DNA from: Toxotes chatareus
Taxonomy: Eukaryota > Chordata > Actinopteri > Toxotidae
DNA: 64,000 bases
Assembly: GCA_016801885.1 (NCBI GenBank)
Contig: CM028893.1
Coordinates: 6,213,950 to 6,277,949, forward strand
Direction of reading: 5' to 3'
The notes beneath the pieces are model-generated. The model was not told the DNA's origin, ran no database searches, and saw only the letters and a list, made by a program, of their open reading frames with translations. The translations under genes and the position numbers were made by a program. This document shows, piece by piece, positions 23,917 through 37,300 of the stretch. How positions within the stretch are numbered: the first letter of the stretch is position 1; each line of letters starts with the position of its first letter.

Positions 23917-23973
23917 CATTTATATATATAGATATATTTATATGTGTATATACATGTATATATGTATATATAA
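23917..23973. repeat. TA-rich microsatellite
   Basis: About 57 bases made mostly of alternating TA and TG steps (TATATATATAGATATATTTA and similar). On paper it can form cruciform or unpaired structures, and it is likely polymorphic. Confidence 0.8.
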
Positions 23974-25004
23974 CCGCATGCAAAATTATAATCAAACAAC
24001 CCAAAGAAAAAGATCAAGTGGCAGTGTTTCTATTCTCCTTATATGGTCACCTCTCAGTATGATTTCCCCTTGATGCTCTCAGTTGCCACTGCATGCCCAA
24101 ACTCCTTTGGGGGCCCATGCCACCAACATTGTTTTCTGTACATTATTCAATGCACTTGACAGGTGCACTCTCCACTTCAGCAGTAGCATCGTCTGTCAGT
24201 TACTTAACATTGCGCACTAATAATTGAAAACTGGTTCTGTGTCTGAATGGTGCACTGCAGCCAAATCAATCTCCTGGCAGTTTATAACACTTTGCAGCTG
24301 TTGACAGTTGGTTGGCAGGTATATGACCTGTAGTTTAAAAGGACAAAGCACATGTGATTAATCTCCCAAATAAAAAATAGATATGTGCTTGTTTATCACT
24401 TCCTCTAGACACAGCAAACCTACAGTATTTCACCTAGAGAAGAGAATGCTGTCAACTGTTAACCAGAGAAACAAGGCTGCTTATTCTGGTCCAACCTCCA
24501 AATCATACCATGAAATCCCCATGTTAAGCATGTTGTGTTATGCAAATATTGATATTTCAGGAAAGGGTTTAAAATTTTTCCTAAGGGAGCTTTAAGCACA
24601 TTGCAAACAAGGTCAGATCAATCTGGCCAGTGAGATATAAACAAAGTCTCAGCCTTTCGTCATCATGACATAAGATCGACGCCGATGGTATTAGTTAGTC
24701 CTGTCTGTAAACACTGGTGCTCCGAGACTGGACAAAGCTGCGCTCTGACTCTTGAACTGGCTCGGTGTCGTGCTTGGATTTAAAGCTGTATACCAAAGGC
24801 AACTGCAGAGAAAGTGCCTGCTGTCTATGACTGCATTGTACCCTTGGTTACCTCCACCCTTTCTCAGAACACTACCTCATACTGTGCACTGCTGCCAGCC
24901 ACTGCTGATACTATACAGTACAGCCTCATGGTTTCTGTGATTTGACCAAAATCATTACCTGAATCAAATAGTTTTATGTTTTTCATTTGTGTCAGATATT
25001 TAAA
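23974..25004. other. intronic DNA, no gene recognised
   Basis: Unique-looking AT-rich sequence. No exon, repeat family or RNA gene recognised. Confidence 0.4.
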
Positions 25005-25165
25005 GTGATGCATAAAGGCTGGAAAAGGGGAAACAGCCAGTCTGGCAGTATTGAAATGCATATGTAGTGAACTTTAGAGGGGCTCCAGCTGAATAGTTAC
25101 TGAGCAGATAGGTAAACAGAATAAATCTTTTCATGTAATTCTCAGCAAGAAAGCACATACGATGG
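25005..25165. repeat. two head-to-head fragments of repeat family A
   Basis: The segment 25,005-25,050 reads forward (GATGCATAAAGGCTGGAAAA then GGGGAAACAGCCAGTCTGGC). The segment 25,067-25,160 reads in reverse (GTGAACTTTAGAGGGGCTCC, then ATTCTCAGCAAGAAAGC). Both match parts of the family seen at 54.9 kb and 60.5 kb. Opposite orientation implies either two insertions or an internal inversion. Short TATA-rich sequence follows at 25,163-25,198. Confidence 0.42.
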
Positions 25166-25198
25166 TATATATAGTTATATATGTAGGTATATATAATA

Positions 25199-27149
25199 AT
25201 TTATGATGAAAATATTCAACACATTGCATCTCACTAATGCAGTGTTCATGTAGTTAATAAAAATCTATTTTCTGCACCTGAAAGAGAACCTGAGTGTGGT
25301 CTTAATGGGTAATGACTAAACCACAGAAGCTGGATCATGGATGCCTCGTAGCTCAGCCTTCTGCTCTTCTTTCAACTCTTGGCTAAGAAAAAAAAAAATC
25401 TAATGTAGCTAGACAGTGTTTCATCATTTGAAACTGATGTTAATGAAACGTCTGAAGACTTCTTTACCAATTAGAGGGAGACAAAGTGAATATGACTCAG
25501 GTCACACTTAATTGCATACTAATTATCTGCTCTTTGAACACAGTGGAATTTAATTTCTTTAAGAATAAATGTTTTGGACTTTCGACTAAAACTTAGGTAT
25601 TATATATATATTTTCAAATTCCATTTGTTCTTGATCACTCAAAGACTCGAATACACTCTTTCATCTGGAGACAGAAATCCCCCATAGTGCTTGTCTTTCT
25701 AATTTCAGAAGAAACACATTCTAGTATCACATTTTCATTAAGTACTCAATGTGGTCTTTGTGTGGCATTTTAAAGTGTGGAGACAGTCGTAGTAAGGTCG
25801 GGCACCAGGCTGTAAGGTTAGAAACAGTGCCTCAGGGACAGTACCGAGTTAGAACTTGGCGTTGATCAGATGGAGCTCAGGTTACTACCAGCTGCCCACC
25901 CAAATTTGCTGGCAGGTTAAAGTGTCCAAAACCAAATCCCTGCCAACAGTGAGCTCAAGCCCAAGCCTTGAGGAGAGTATTGTGTCTCTGGCACAACCCA
26001 AGTTTCAGCTGCAGCAAAAGCCTTGATGGAGGGAAGCTAAGCGTTGATACTGTGCCTAGGTTATGAAAGCCACAAATCAAAGGTACTCCGCCCATGGAAA
26101 GCGATGCCCCATAAAAGGCTGGAAAATGTCTTTATGCAAAATCAAATATAAACCATGATGGAGAGTGTTTTGAGTAGTATACATTACTAAAGATGCAGAG
26201 GGGACTTGGGAAAAACCATGTATTTCTCTCTATGTTGTATAATACAATTTATACACAATGTGATGTTTCATCAGTCCTGTTGTGTATGTGCTTGTTGCAT
26301 TGAGTCTTTACCATTGCAGTGGCTGCTGATTTTACAAAAGATGTGTGGAAAGCTTTATTGTTCATGGAGAGTAATGGCGTTGTTAAGCAAATGCACAGTC
26401 TGCCTGCACACTGGCATATTGACCTTGAATATGTGAAAAGTAATAACTTTGTTGGGAAATAAACTTGGTGGAGCAAGCAGCAAACCTTTTGTGATTTCAG
26501 AATTTCAGGTCTTCCATTAGCTTGTAGTTAATAGAGCTTGAAATTGAACAGCAAAACTGCAAGTGAACAGTTTTCTTGTTTCATGATCTTTTGCCTCCCT
26601 TCTGCTCTCCTCGCTTTCATCGCCTTCTCATGCAGCATTTCCTCCATGACCCCTGCGCCTCCCCTCCTCTTCATCACATTAATCTTTAATCAAGCACATT
26701 TTCACTTGATTTTGATTTCTTGATAAAGGCCTTATGATGGCCCTCTTGTTGGGCATTTCTCGGTTTGTGTTTTTACCGCCATGGCAACCAGTTGAGGCTT
26801 GGGGTTCAGTGGGGGTGTGTGTTGGGTGGACTTTTGCCCGTTCCCATGCCCGTTCGATGAAAGGCCAACATTGTCAGCATCCCAAAGATCTCTTTGTGTT
26901 CGGACGTGTTTGACGGGGGCCTTGTCATCTTCGTGAGACAGTATGTTTGTTGACTCACGACGGGAGGCTTTTGTGAGGGCCTGTCCCTGCAAACGTCTGT
27001 TTGCTCCAGTGCCAACTCCTCTGTCTCTTACAGTATCCAATCCCAGTCCCCTCAAATGATGAGCCATAACAAATATGGCATTTTTATTCATGTTTGCCAC
27101 TTAGGTGTAGACCGAAATATCCTAACAGCTGTTTAATGTTAGAATGGTA
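25199..27149. other. intronic DNA, no gene recognised
   Basis: No exon recognised. A pyrimidine-rich patch at 26,585-26,680 creates a chance open frame. The G/T-rich stretch 26,760-27,060 has open frames on the minus strand without recognisable domains. Confidence 0.4.
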
Positions 27150-27232
27150 TAATGGTAAACATTATACCTGCTTACCATCAGCATGTTAGCATTGTCATTA
27201 TAAGCATGTTAGCATGCTGATGTTAGTGTAAC
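27150..27232 (+). repeat. fragment of the teleost TTAGCATG-type interspersed repeat
   Basis: TAATGGTAAACATTATACCT, CAGCATGTTAGCATTGTCAT and AAGCATGTTAGCATGCTGAT follow the known fish repeat in order. This fragment represents the part just upstream of the portion seen at 4,822-4,902. The nested GCATGTTAGCATGC units form imperfect palindromes. Confidence 0.6.
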
Positions 27233-30220
27233 AAAAACTGGTTGTACTGTAATCCTGAGAAGTCTAAATTTAAATTTGAGATTAAATTGCTCTCGAGGCA
27301 TATTGTGAGATTGAAAGAAGACCCGGCTCTAAAAGAGGTGTCACAACCGTTGTGAGACAGTCTGTCTCAAATCCTGTCATCTGGAGATGCTGCTCAGAGT
27401 GAACAAGTGGCCACTGTGGATTTGGGGATCTGCTTGAATCACTCAAACCTTTGGTGGAGTTATTTGTGTCTGCCCTGATCCACTGTATTTGCAGCTTGTG
27501 GTATCAAGTGTTGTAAGTGTGTGTATGTGTGTGTAAGGGCTGGATTTGATAGGGAAGTTGAGATTTGGTGTATGTCTTTGCAGGGGGAGTTGGTTGCCAT
27601 TGAGGTACGAGAGCAGCTGGTAACACCACTCTGTCTGAAATGTCTGGCGCTGAACCTAGAGTCAGGAGTCCAGGCATTCATTCCTAGCGAGAGCAAACAC
27701 AGCCAGGTCAATATCTGCCATCATAGCTGCTACACTCCTTTGGCTCACGGTTCTCCGAGGAGGGAGTTTTTGACTGTCTAGTTTGGCAATATAGGATTTT
27801 GTGTTAAGACTAAGGCTGCAGAAACAGAAGTTTTTGTTGGCACTCCAGAAAGTTTCCAAAAAACTGATATAGTTTTCTTTACGTGGTCTTGTTAAATGTA
27901 ATTTTGCAATATCTGAGGTGTGTTTTGATTATCTTGGGCATATTAACAAGCATTTTATAGACCAAGAAAAATATTCTTGCATTTACATTTTAACATTATC
28001 AATGACCAGTGGAGTTCTGGGTCCAGGGCCAATTTGAATTATTAGATTTCAGAAGTGAAGCCTGGGCATCTCTGGTATAAACTGGCAGGACCTTTCTTTT
28101 ATACTTTATTGTTTTGGACATATTAACACGTGTGTTTTTTGGCATTGGTGTGACACAATGTATTTAAAGTTTAGTGTAGATGGTATTCAGCATGCAGCAG
28201 ACTTCAGATAGAAGAAGCTTAGAAAGTAGACCTTAGTTTGAACTGTCTGAATGCACTGGAGAGCAGGACTGAACCTGAGAGATGCATGGGCAGTCACATT
28301 AATCTCCATGATCAGCAAGAGTCTTCCCATCTGTCAGTGCAAGGGCTGCTGTGATTAATGGTGAGGAAATTATCCCCTGTTTGAGTGAGTACACTGAAAT
28401 TGCCTGATCGACTCGGGGCAGAGCAGAAGGCCTTTAACTAGTTTGTCTTGTGTCACACGGTAAATTAGCAAATTAATGGAAGAGCCAGATTACTCGTCCA
28501 GGAGAAATCTGTCCAAATGAAACTTTATTCACTCTTTTCTGGCCATTTTTATGACTCTCTGTGAAACTCTGACTGTTAGGACCATGTTAGGTAATGTCAA
28601 ATGATATCATGTGTCATGTTTCATTGGGGCTTGTGCAAATGCAAGGCCCAAGGTCTTAGAAAAATCTGATGCTAAAAGAGACTCAGCCCTGAAATGGCCT
28701 TAAAACAGGCACTGAGCACCCTTCGCTCTTGGTTCACTGAACCCATTCAGGAAAAAGGTCCTTTTGAAAGGAAAATAAAGCAACAAGCTACCACCACTTC
28801 CCGTCATCGCCCCTCAGGCCAAGTGTGGGATTGACTGTCAAGGTTTTCAGTTTCAGGCCCCTCAAAGCTGTTAACATCAGGCCTCAACTGCCAGTTGCTT
28901 ATACCACATGGCCTGTTTGTAAGCACAGACACTTTTCTCCTTCTGACCACAAACATTACCTTGCTTGTTTTGACCCCTTTTGTTGCCCAAAAAGCTGCTC
29001 ACATGGGTCCCATCCCGGAATGTTTTAATTCTGACCCAGGAGCCGTTGTTTTCTCCTCACAGATTTGTGCCGCCACATAAGAAATGCCATCAGACAGGCA
29101 TAAAATCTCCCCAGTGCCTCATCTTGTACTAATCACCTCGCTCTGGACTTGTAGCAGCTACCCAAACTCACAGGACACAGCCATTAGTCACAAGTGTCAC
29201 AACTGAGCCCAGGTCGCAAACATGTGTCAACTGAGCATGACACTCTGCCTGGCATCAGGATACCAGAGCTCCTGATCTTTTTCATCACTGCCACTGCTGA
29301 CACTAACGGCTACGAGTCCTCAAGAGAACTGCCTGGTTTGATTTATGAAAAAGTGATTCTGTTACATAGGCTATGTTTGCAGCATGTATTTACTCTTCAA
29401 GTGCTGTTGCTGGATCTACATCAGAGGGCAGGGTATTGGAATAGATCAGGGGGGATGCTTCAGAGGCTGAGTCAGCCAGTATTCACACCTGTTATTTAGT
29501 GCCATATTAAAATCTTAATCCTCTGTACCATCATTATACAACATACCCAAATAAATCCATGCATAGTTTGCTGATCCTGTTGCCCGAAGGACAAATACCA
29601 ATACAGATAGAGTCATACACAGATATAAATCAGATCACCCAAATAACTCATTAATACTCATTAAGCCAAAATGTGCTTTTTCACATATTTCAGATTATAT
29701 GAATATTTCTTATTCAATTATCAAACTGTAGATGAAATTCTTTTTTTCATATCAGTGCATTCAGCGCTGCCATTGTGGCTGCTGATAGCGCCCTTCACTT
29801 ATGACATGTAGTGGACAGATGGCGAGAGTGAGTACAGATGATGGTCAAGGTTCCCATGTGCCAACCCATACGTTGTTATGGGAGATGTGCTGTATTTTAT
29901 GGTTTAGGTGCCATGTCTGAATCCACAGCTGACCCAGCTCTCCAGTGTAGTGAGCACTGTGAACTCATGTCTGTAGCACAGACAGCTTTAACCATATATC
30001 TGTGAATGACAGAGGGTTGTTATCACCAAAACAAAGATAGTCATTCACTGGTTTCACCTGTGGTGAGCGTTTGTCTGTGCCTGTGCTGCCTCTCTTTAGC
30101 TAGTAGTCCCTTTTATAGACTTACTACCATGTGATTTTAGAACCACTGTGTTGCACCTGTTTAACAATGATGGTAAAATTTATCTTGGTGGTAGATGGGA
30201 GTGGTAAGACTCCTCTGGCT
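27233..30220. other. intronic DNA, no gene recognised
   Basis: No exon recognised. The GT run at about 27,515-27,536 is short. The unique block at 28,310-28,500 is listed as a candidate element. The rest has no recognisable content. Confidence 0.4.
28310..28500. promoter_or_regulatory. candidate conserved intronic element
   Basis: A non-repetitive block with GTGATTAATGGTGAGG, GGAAATTATCCCC and TAAATTAGCAAATTAATGG, interspersed with CpG-containing GC-richer stretches. Its texture is like vertebrate non-coding conserved elements. Inference only. Confidence 0.22.
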
Positions 30221-30472
30221 GGAGCTGAAACAATGAGTTGATTAGTTGATGGTCAGTTCAATAAATGTCAAACAATCACTAGTTTCAGTTTCTACAATGT
30301 GAAGAGCTGAGATTCATACCTCACTAAGCTGAACATATTTGGGCTGTGGACTGTTGGTCAGACAAAACAAGCAACCTGAAGATGTCACTTTGAACACTGG
30401 GAAATTGTGATGGACTTTCCTGACATGACTTAACAAATTAGAAAAATTAGCAGATTAATAGATAAATCAAGC
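30221..30472. repeat. teleost interspersed repeat with ATTA-rich inverted ends
   Basis: The left end (GCTGAAACAATGAGTTGATT, then AGTTGATGGTCAGTT) and the right end (AATTAGCAGATTAATAGAT) are imperfect mutual reverse complements. They match the ends of a very common fish element ('gctgcaactaacgattatt ... agattaatcgat'). The middle (CTGAACATATTTGGGCTGTG, GACAAAACAAGCAACCTGAA, GATGTCACTTTG) also follows it in order. Short length, inverted ends and no coding capacity fit a non-autonomous DNA transposon. The copy is old and diverged. Confidence 0.65.
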
Positions 30473-31804
30473 TCTATCTATAAATACTTATACAACAATA
30501 TCAAGCCAAATTTCTTAATTTCTTAAAATTTTTTTAATTATGGCTCACTCCGTGATGAACTGCACTGTCTCATACAGGCATGCTGTCACTCTGGCAGCAT
30601 GCTTTTTAAAATCTACAGTAATCCATAATGCTGTAATATAAAGTGATTTGGGCTGATCAAAATGTGGTTCCCAACTTTTATAATGGACTTGCAGTGTGCA
30701 GGGAGAAGAAAAATAGCCCAACCCTCTCTGTAGTTTTATTCCTGCTATCCACTGATGCCAGAATACATCAGTGGATTGAGCAAGTAAGCTAAGCCAACTG
30801 CAGCGATACTGAAAACACTGGCAGGTAATCCAGACCTTATTAACCTGCCACCTCTTATGACTAACACATGGAAATAAAGCTGAAAATCACAGAAGACTTT
30901 CTTTAAATTTCCAAATTGCACCTGCCGTACATGGCTTTTAAGTTAACTGTTTGTGTTATGACATTTCGAGGTCTCCTGTGAGATGTTAACTTGAATAAGT
31001 AGCGCCTTGTGTGCCAGAAAAACTGATAAATCAAAAAGGGAAGTCATTTGCAATCCCTCCACTAACGCACACGCCATCCAATTTCCTCAGCCGGTGTACT
31101 CACAGAGAGCACAGTATTTCCTCTCTATTTTTCTCAATATTTATTGAAAAGCACAGCATGACTGCATTTCATTTTGTTTAGAAACTGAAATGTTTGCAGC
31201 TGAGTGACTTTTCAGAAATGAACGGATAACGCTGGGCGACAAGGTGCTGAGTTTCTTTGCATCTCAGGAGCGGAAATAACTTGTCAGGGCTGTGACTCTC
31301 TTTCTTTTGAATTTCACTTATTCATAGCCATTATAATTCACACTACTTATTAGCGACAACCAGGCCTTCAGCAGCTATGCTCTTTATGAACTGCATAATG
31401 AGTCTGGGTTTATTTCACAGGCTTGAGGAAGTCTCAGTATCTTTCCTCCAGTGTCTTGACAAGGACATTACAGTATGTGTCTCATTTCCTTCCGTTTTTA
31501 CTGCCAGTTTTCTACCGTGATGCTCTTTAGCCTTGTGAAGCAGAAGAAAGTCGATGGGATTCGGTATCAGCCAAGTGTGTCCTTGAATGCCCTGTGCTCA
31601 TGTAACCATTTTCCACAGCAGTAGGTTGCCGCATGTCTCCTGTGATTAATTGTGATGAATATGACATTACTGACTAAAAACCAATATCTGCCACCCAAGT
31701 GAAATATAATGGAAAAATGTATTACGAGTATACCCTCAGGGAAGGGCATATTAATTTATATTATTAAGTTTAATTTATGCTTTCTATATGTCAGTTCTTT
31801 CTAA
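30473..31804. other. intronic DNA, no gene recognised
   Basis: Mostly unique sequence. The stretch 31,205-31,415 has a complex texture with ATTA cores and could be regulatory, but nothing more specific can be said. Confidence 0.35.
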
Positions 31805-31972
31805 GTATTCTCACATTTTGGGACATATGCTTGTTGGCTTTTTTAGTGGGAGTTAGAGGAGGAAATCAATAGCAATTTGAACTGTGTTTATCACAGATTT
31901 GCTTCCAAAATATGTTTAGCTTAGCTTAGCATAAAGACTGGAAGGAAGGGGAAAGGTTAGCTGCTGCTAGAC
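31805..31972 (+). repeat. teleost interspersed repeat family A, forward copy
   Basis: CACATTTTGGGACATATGCT, GTGGGAGTTAGAGGAGGAAA and GTTTAGCTTAGCTTAGCATA followed by AAGACTGGAAGGAAGGGGA match the family in order. Two thirds of the element are represented. Confidence 0.6.
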
Positions 31973-34282
31973 TGCACATAGGCATAATTAACAAAATGTA
32001 TATTCTTTTTAAAGATGCACTGGTCTCTCGAGAGCAGCAGAAAAAGCTATAAGCACAACTGCAGTGGTGCTATTACTCTTTGGATTAAGAACAATGCAGC
32101 AATGCATGTTTTCAGTCTTAAATTTTAGGGTGTTGTTGCTGTAGAGCAATCAATAAGTTATTGTTAGATGAAATAAATGAGTCCAGAGTCAAGGGCTTAA
32201 ACTTTTTCTGTTCAAAAGTATCATTCTGCAAGATGATGTAGCGCAGCACAAAACATATTCAATGCTCCACTGGGAGCTCATTTGGGAGGAGGAAGAGACA
32301 AACTTGGAATGCTCGCCTTCAACTTTGCTTTCTCATAAAGAAAATAAATAAAAATTTAAAAAGTGTCAGCATGCAGCAGTGCTCTTTATTTAGAAGATGA
32401 AGAAAGCCACTTGCCAAGGATTCATTGAAGACATTAGTTTATTTTGACGAAACCAAAAGGCACTGAGGCCCACACAAGTGGATGCCTGACAAGTGCAATA
32501 TAATGATAATATACAGTAATTCTTGGAGCGGGGGATTTTCTTGCAGAAGCATTCCCTTTCAGAGGCAGTAGACTATTCAATTGTTTTACCCTGTGTTTCT
32601 CAAAACCTTGCAGGGAAACAGTTGTTTGTTATTAATGGAAATATTATTAGAAAAAGATGCGACTCATTTTAGAAAACTCTTAATCAACCGCTGACATTTT
32701 CTGTTGTTTATCATTTAAATTCACAGTCAATTTACAGTATTTCCAAGATGTCATCCCTAAAGTGAATACAAAACAGATATCCTGAATGATGCTTTCCTTA
32801 GAGTTTGGATACAAAGCTTTGCTTACAGCTACATCAGGGAATTGTTTTACCAAATAGGTTTAAACAGGAATGCCACCATCACATTTGGTTTCCCTTTACT
32901 GAAAGTAGAATCTGAAAGGAAATATCTGGGCTGTTGTGCCTCAGCTCAGCAACAAGGCACAAGGACGGTCTGTACTTAGGCTCATCCTCAACAACCAAGA
33001 CAGCGGCCAACATGTGGTGGCCTCACCCCCACACTGATGAGAAAAGGACTTTTAACCATGTGTTGTGGGAAACCAGCATCTTGCTGCATCATATTCTGAC
33101 AAAAAAGAAAAAGCATAAAAACAGCTGGATGAAAGTCGAGCTGGAAACTGTGATTATGTAATTAATGTAACAACCTCCTGCCACATAAAACATTAATATA
33201 TCTGATGAGTCATATCATATTTTTAGACTAGATTAAAAAGTTGCAGTAGAAAACTGATCACCTTACGGTCTGAAAATAATCATGCAAAAGGTGCAACTAT
33301 ATGTACATGAAGGGCCAAAACAACTGTGGGATGGATGTTTTTAAAATTTACAACCACAAATAGTGATCTGCCAGTGATTACAGAAAGTTGGAAAGTTCAC
33401 TTAAAATAAAAAGAAGACGTGTCAGTTACTTTAACACATGTTTTATATAATGCATGGTGCACACATTCAAATTTTAAAAATAATCCTTCTACATGGCTCA
33501 TAAAAGTTGCAGAAGTAGCCTTTGGCGTTTGTGGTTAAACGGAAACAATGGATAGTGTAGTTTCTCATCCCGAACACTGACGATGGTGAAGTGGGTAACT
33601 CTATCTGCAGTGTTAGGGTTCTTGTAGAAAACACCAATAGTATGGTTTTAAAAAAAAAGTGCAGCTCCAAAATGTAATTCGATCTATTTTCAGTGGTAAA
33701 ACCTTTGTTTGACTTCAGTAGTCTCCTCTTCTAAAACTGTTCTAAACTAAAAAGAGATTTAATTTGATGAGGAAATATGTCTTAGTTTGCAGGTGTCATC
33801 GTGCCAAACTATCTCCATCAGTACAGAGAGTCCTGCTTATAGAAAGCATTAAAAAGAATAATGGATTCCCAAATATCCTAATCCAACACTAATTAACTTA
33901 GCAACTTTTTATTGTGTGACCATATTGCATATTGCCAGTGTCAGATTGCATTGCCATCCGCTGGTGTCTTCTGAAGGCCCAAGTCCAGCAGTGATATTAG
34001 TTAAACCACCCCTCTACCCGCGTACTTGCAGTTTCACTTCCTGGAACATGTTTATGTGTTCTCCCTCCCTACTCATTACTTCTCCTGCACGCGCTTCCTG
34101 AGGTTTCTGCCTCATCCGAGATGCATGGGGCCTTTGTCTGCACCGTGCAGATGAAAGGTCCGCGGTGAAGCGGCAAACCACGTGGAAACAAAAAGATTCT
34201 TTCTCTTGCGCTCACACATTGGAGCAATCTCATAGACAGCTGTTCCCCTCCCGGGTGTCCCAAACTCTCTGACTTGATCTCC

Positions 34283-34283
<1 letters not shown>
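31973..34283. other. intronic DNA, no gene recognised
   Basis: AT-rich sequence without recognisable exons. Open frames at 32,934-33,161 and 33,467-33,670 show no domains. The short CpG-containing patch at 34,090-34,260 is unassigned. Confidence 0.4.

Positions 34284-34333
<50 letters not shown>
34284..34333. repeat. CT/GA microsatellite
   Basis: About 50 bases of nearly perfect CT dinucleotides with one TT interruption. It gives an artefactual Arg-Glu repeat frame on the minus strand. Mirror-symmetric polypyrimidine tracts of this length can form triplex DNA. Confidence 0.9.
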
Positions 34334-34336
<3 letters not shown>

Positions 34337-37300
34337 TACTATTCCATCCACCGTGCTTGTTGCTGATTTATGAAAATATCTAAAGGGAAACGAAATGGCC
34401 CACCAAAGTGGTACAGAGAAGAGGAGACATGTTTAACCAAACCCCTCCTCCTGTTTACTCTGCCCTTAGCGGCTCAGATACTCCATCCAGTTCAGATAAC
34501 TGGGATTCTGGAGCAGTGGAGCTATCCAACTACCACCGAGGACGCACTCCTGTCACAAGTTCCCCGACTGATCAGGGCAGATGACTTTTCAGCACCCACA
34601 AATTTAACCCATAGTGGGTGGGTCTGTGCGTAATGAAGGGATGTAAATCAAAGTGGTGTACTGTAGCTGCAGCATGTGGGTTTGTGCTTAAAGGCAGAGG
34701 GCACTCCAATTACTGGCTCTGTCACCAAAGCATGATGAAAGTCCCCTTAGCGGGGAGAGCTAGTTGCTCGAACATGAGACTGATGCAGTTTAAACCCCAC
34801 GTTACAACTGGGTCCAAGGAAGGGCTGTGAATTTATTTGAACGAGAGAACAGGATTTTCATTCATCAGTTTTTATTGTATGTTATCACTTCTTTAGCGCC
34901 TGCAGATGGAAGTCTGACAGCAGTGATCAAATCCAAGCTGCGTGGTAGTCGTCTCCTGAAAAGTGTCATGATTAACTCCAGAGAGAGAAGTGTGATTCTG
35001 TGACTAAGCTGAATTGCAGTGATTGGCGTAGGAATGGATTTTCATATTTAAAACAGGTCGATGTTCTGTTGAGATGTCTGCATGTTCATTCACATTACAC
35101 TCAAATTAAAGGACAAATTCAAGCATCTTGTAAGTTGTATCTTGAACGTGCACAGATCTGTTTTTACCCCAATGTTGAAAAAGTGCAATGGGAATGAAAA
35201 AAGACCCTACAACATATGACATAATACAGCCCTGGCAAGCACGAAATAGTGCAAACAAGCTTACGTAGTATAATAATAAAGTATTTAAACTCCAGCACTG
35301 TGTAACTTTCCGAATTTAATCAGTGTTTTCTGCATTAGCTGGATTTCTGGATCCCGTGCCTTACATGAGTAAACAAACAACCGGGAAAAATGGGGTCAAA
35401 GTCGGGCTTTGACCTGGCAGCTCACCACAAACCAGCTCTAAACTAAATGGAGATGCAGTGCGGAGCCACTTGCACCCTGGGGCTTGGAAAAAAAGAGCTG
35501 GCCTCCTTAGCAAATCCAGAGCATGGCAGGTTTACTAGTCATAAACACAAGAAAATATTAGGAATCCAAACATGGGATTTATGGTACTTCTTAAAGGCAT
35601 TTGGCACAGTTGAACTTTATATGAAATGTGTAAACCCTCATGTAAAGCATAAGTACCTCTGCAGCTTGTTGGTCTGTGCTGAATTGGAAAGTGCACGGTT
35701 TTTCTTTTATTGTATCTGCCCACCTGCAGCATAACTCATCTGATCCCAAACCATAGATTCAAACACAGACACGGAAAGACCTGAAATCTGACCTCTTTCT
35801 TTGAAAGTTAGGTGGAATACCGGTATATCTTTCCTGACTGTATAAAACCTCAAGTGTCATGAATGAATGCTCCCATCCGTGTGCAAACCACTGTTTAATG
35901 CTAAACACGGTTCACTGAAATGTACCATAAAGACTTGAGGCAATTTATTGTAGTGAAGGGTTGCAAGTTCAGGGAGTCTGAGGCTGTGTTAACAAACTAT
36001 TTTATCTCACCGCTAGGAGTCTTCCTAAATGGTGCTAAAAGTTCCTATAGCATTTTCGTCTTTAAACGTACTCACACTAAGGAACTGAGAGGCCTCCTAA
36101 GCTAAGAAGGAGTGGGCTTGACCCTGCCGCTATGGATGACCTTGTGTTTTATGGATGAAGGAAAGAACAGAACTTCACCTTAATTTTTGCAGCACTGTCC
36201 ATCTCTAACAACCCACTGACAGAGACAATCTACTTTGGCCCTTACTCATCCTTATAGGATTTGTAGTGTAGCATGTAAAGACTGTAGATCAGTGTGTAGA
36301 CAGCCGGCCTCTGTAGACAGCCACAGATTCATGAAAGCGCAGCAGTATAAGGATCGATCAGCTTGCTCAGCCCAGTGGAAAACTGCAGGGATCTGAAGAA
36401 ATACTGTAGCTATTTATTGTGAGCGTGCGTTGCCTTGTAAGAACAAACTCAGAAAGACAAAATAATTAGGAATAAATAGAGCAGAGTAAGCAGTAAATTA
36501 GGCATACATGAACAAAATAAGCAAATGTTGAGTGGAGTGTAAACTATGGACAGCCATGAATCGTACGTAGTGAGGACCTGTTTGAATAGCACACACCTCT
36601 CACAGTCACAGCCAGGCCATGAGCAGAAACACATACAGTCTAGTCGATCACCCCGACAAAGCACAGCATGTACCAGCTGGGATCGGCTGAGAGGAAACCT
36701 CTGCCCTGGACTGAACAGAAAATTATAATCTGGAAGACATGACTCTGTCATGTCTGGCACTTATCAGATGGGATTGTGGGATTGTTTGTGTTTGGTCAAT
36801 ATCCCATGTATTTATGCACGCTGTCAACAGCATGGCAAGTCCTTGCAGCAAGTTAAAAAAAAGTGTCAACAAATCCATCTGGATAGTTTTCTCTGTCAGG
36901 TAATATATCCTGAAGTCGACACCCCACACCCGCCCCCCGCCTTCCCCCTTTACCTCCACCCCTACCCTTTCCCAAGCATATGCATACTGTAGCAACGACT
37001 GAACCAGATATTTAACTTGGAAGACTCAAAGTCCTTATCTGTTATGACAGCATTCATAAAATGTCAGTGTGATGAATCGAAAGAAAAGAAGGAAAAACGA
37101 GGGGTACACAATGATCTAACATGAAGTCATGTTTTTTCCATTAGCTCTGGTGAATCCTCTCTTCTTTCTTTGGAAATGGATCTGAGAAGATATGGTTTTG
37201 ACTCAGGGTGTTCTTAGGCCAGTCGCTTCAAATATGATCTCGTAGAAGGCCATTGTGTTCCTACATGCACTTGAACTATGTTGACAGCTGAAGAATGTTG

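Noticed and set aside
34112..34351. Frame with Arg-Glu repeats on the minus strand
   Set aside because: It is a translation of the CT/GA microsatellite at 34,284-34,333.
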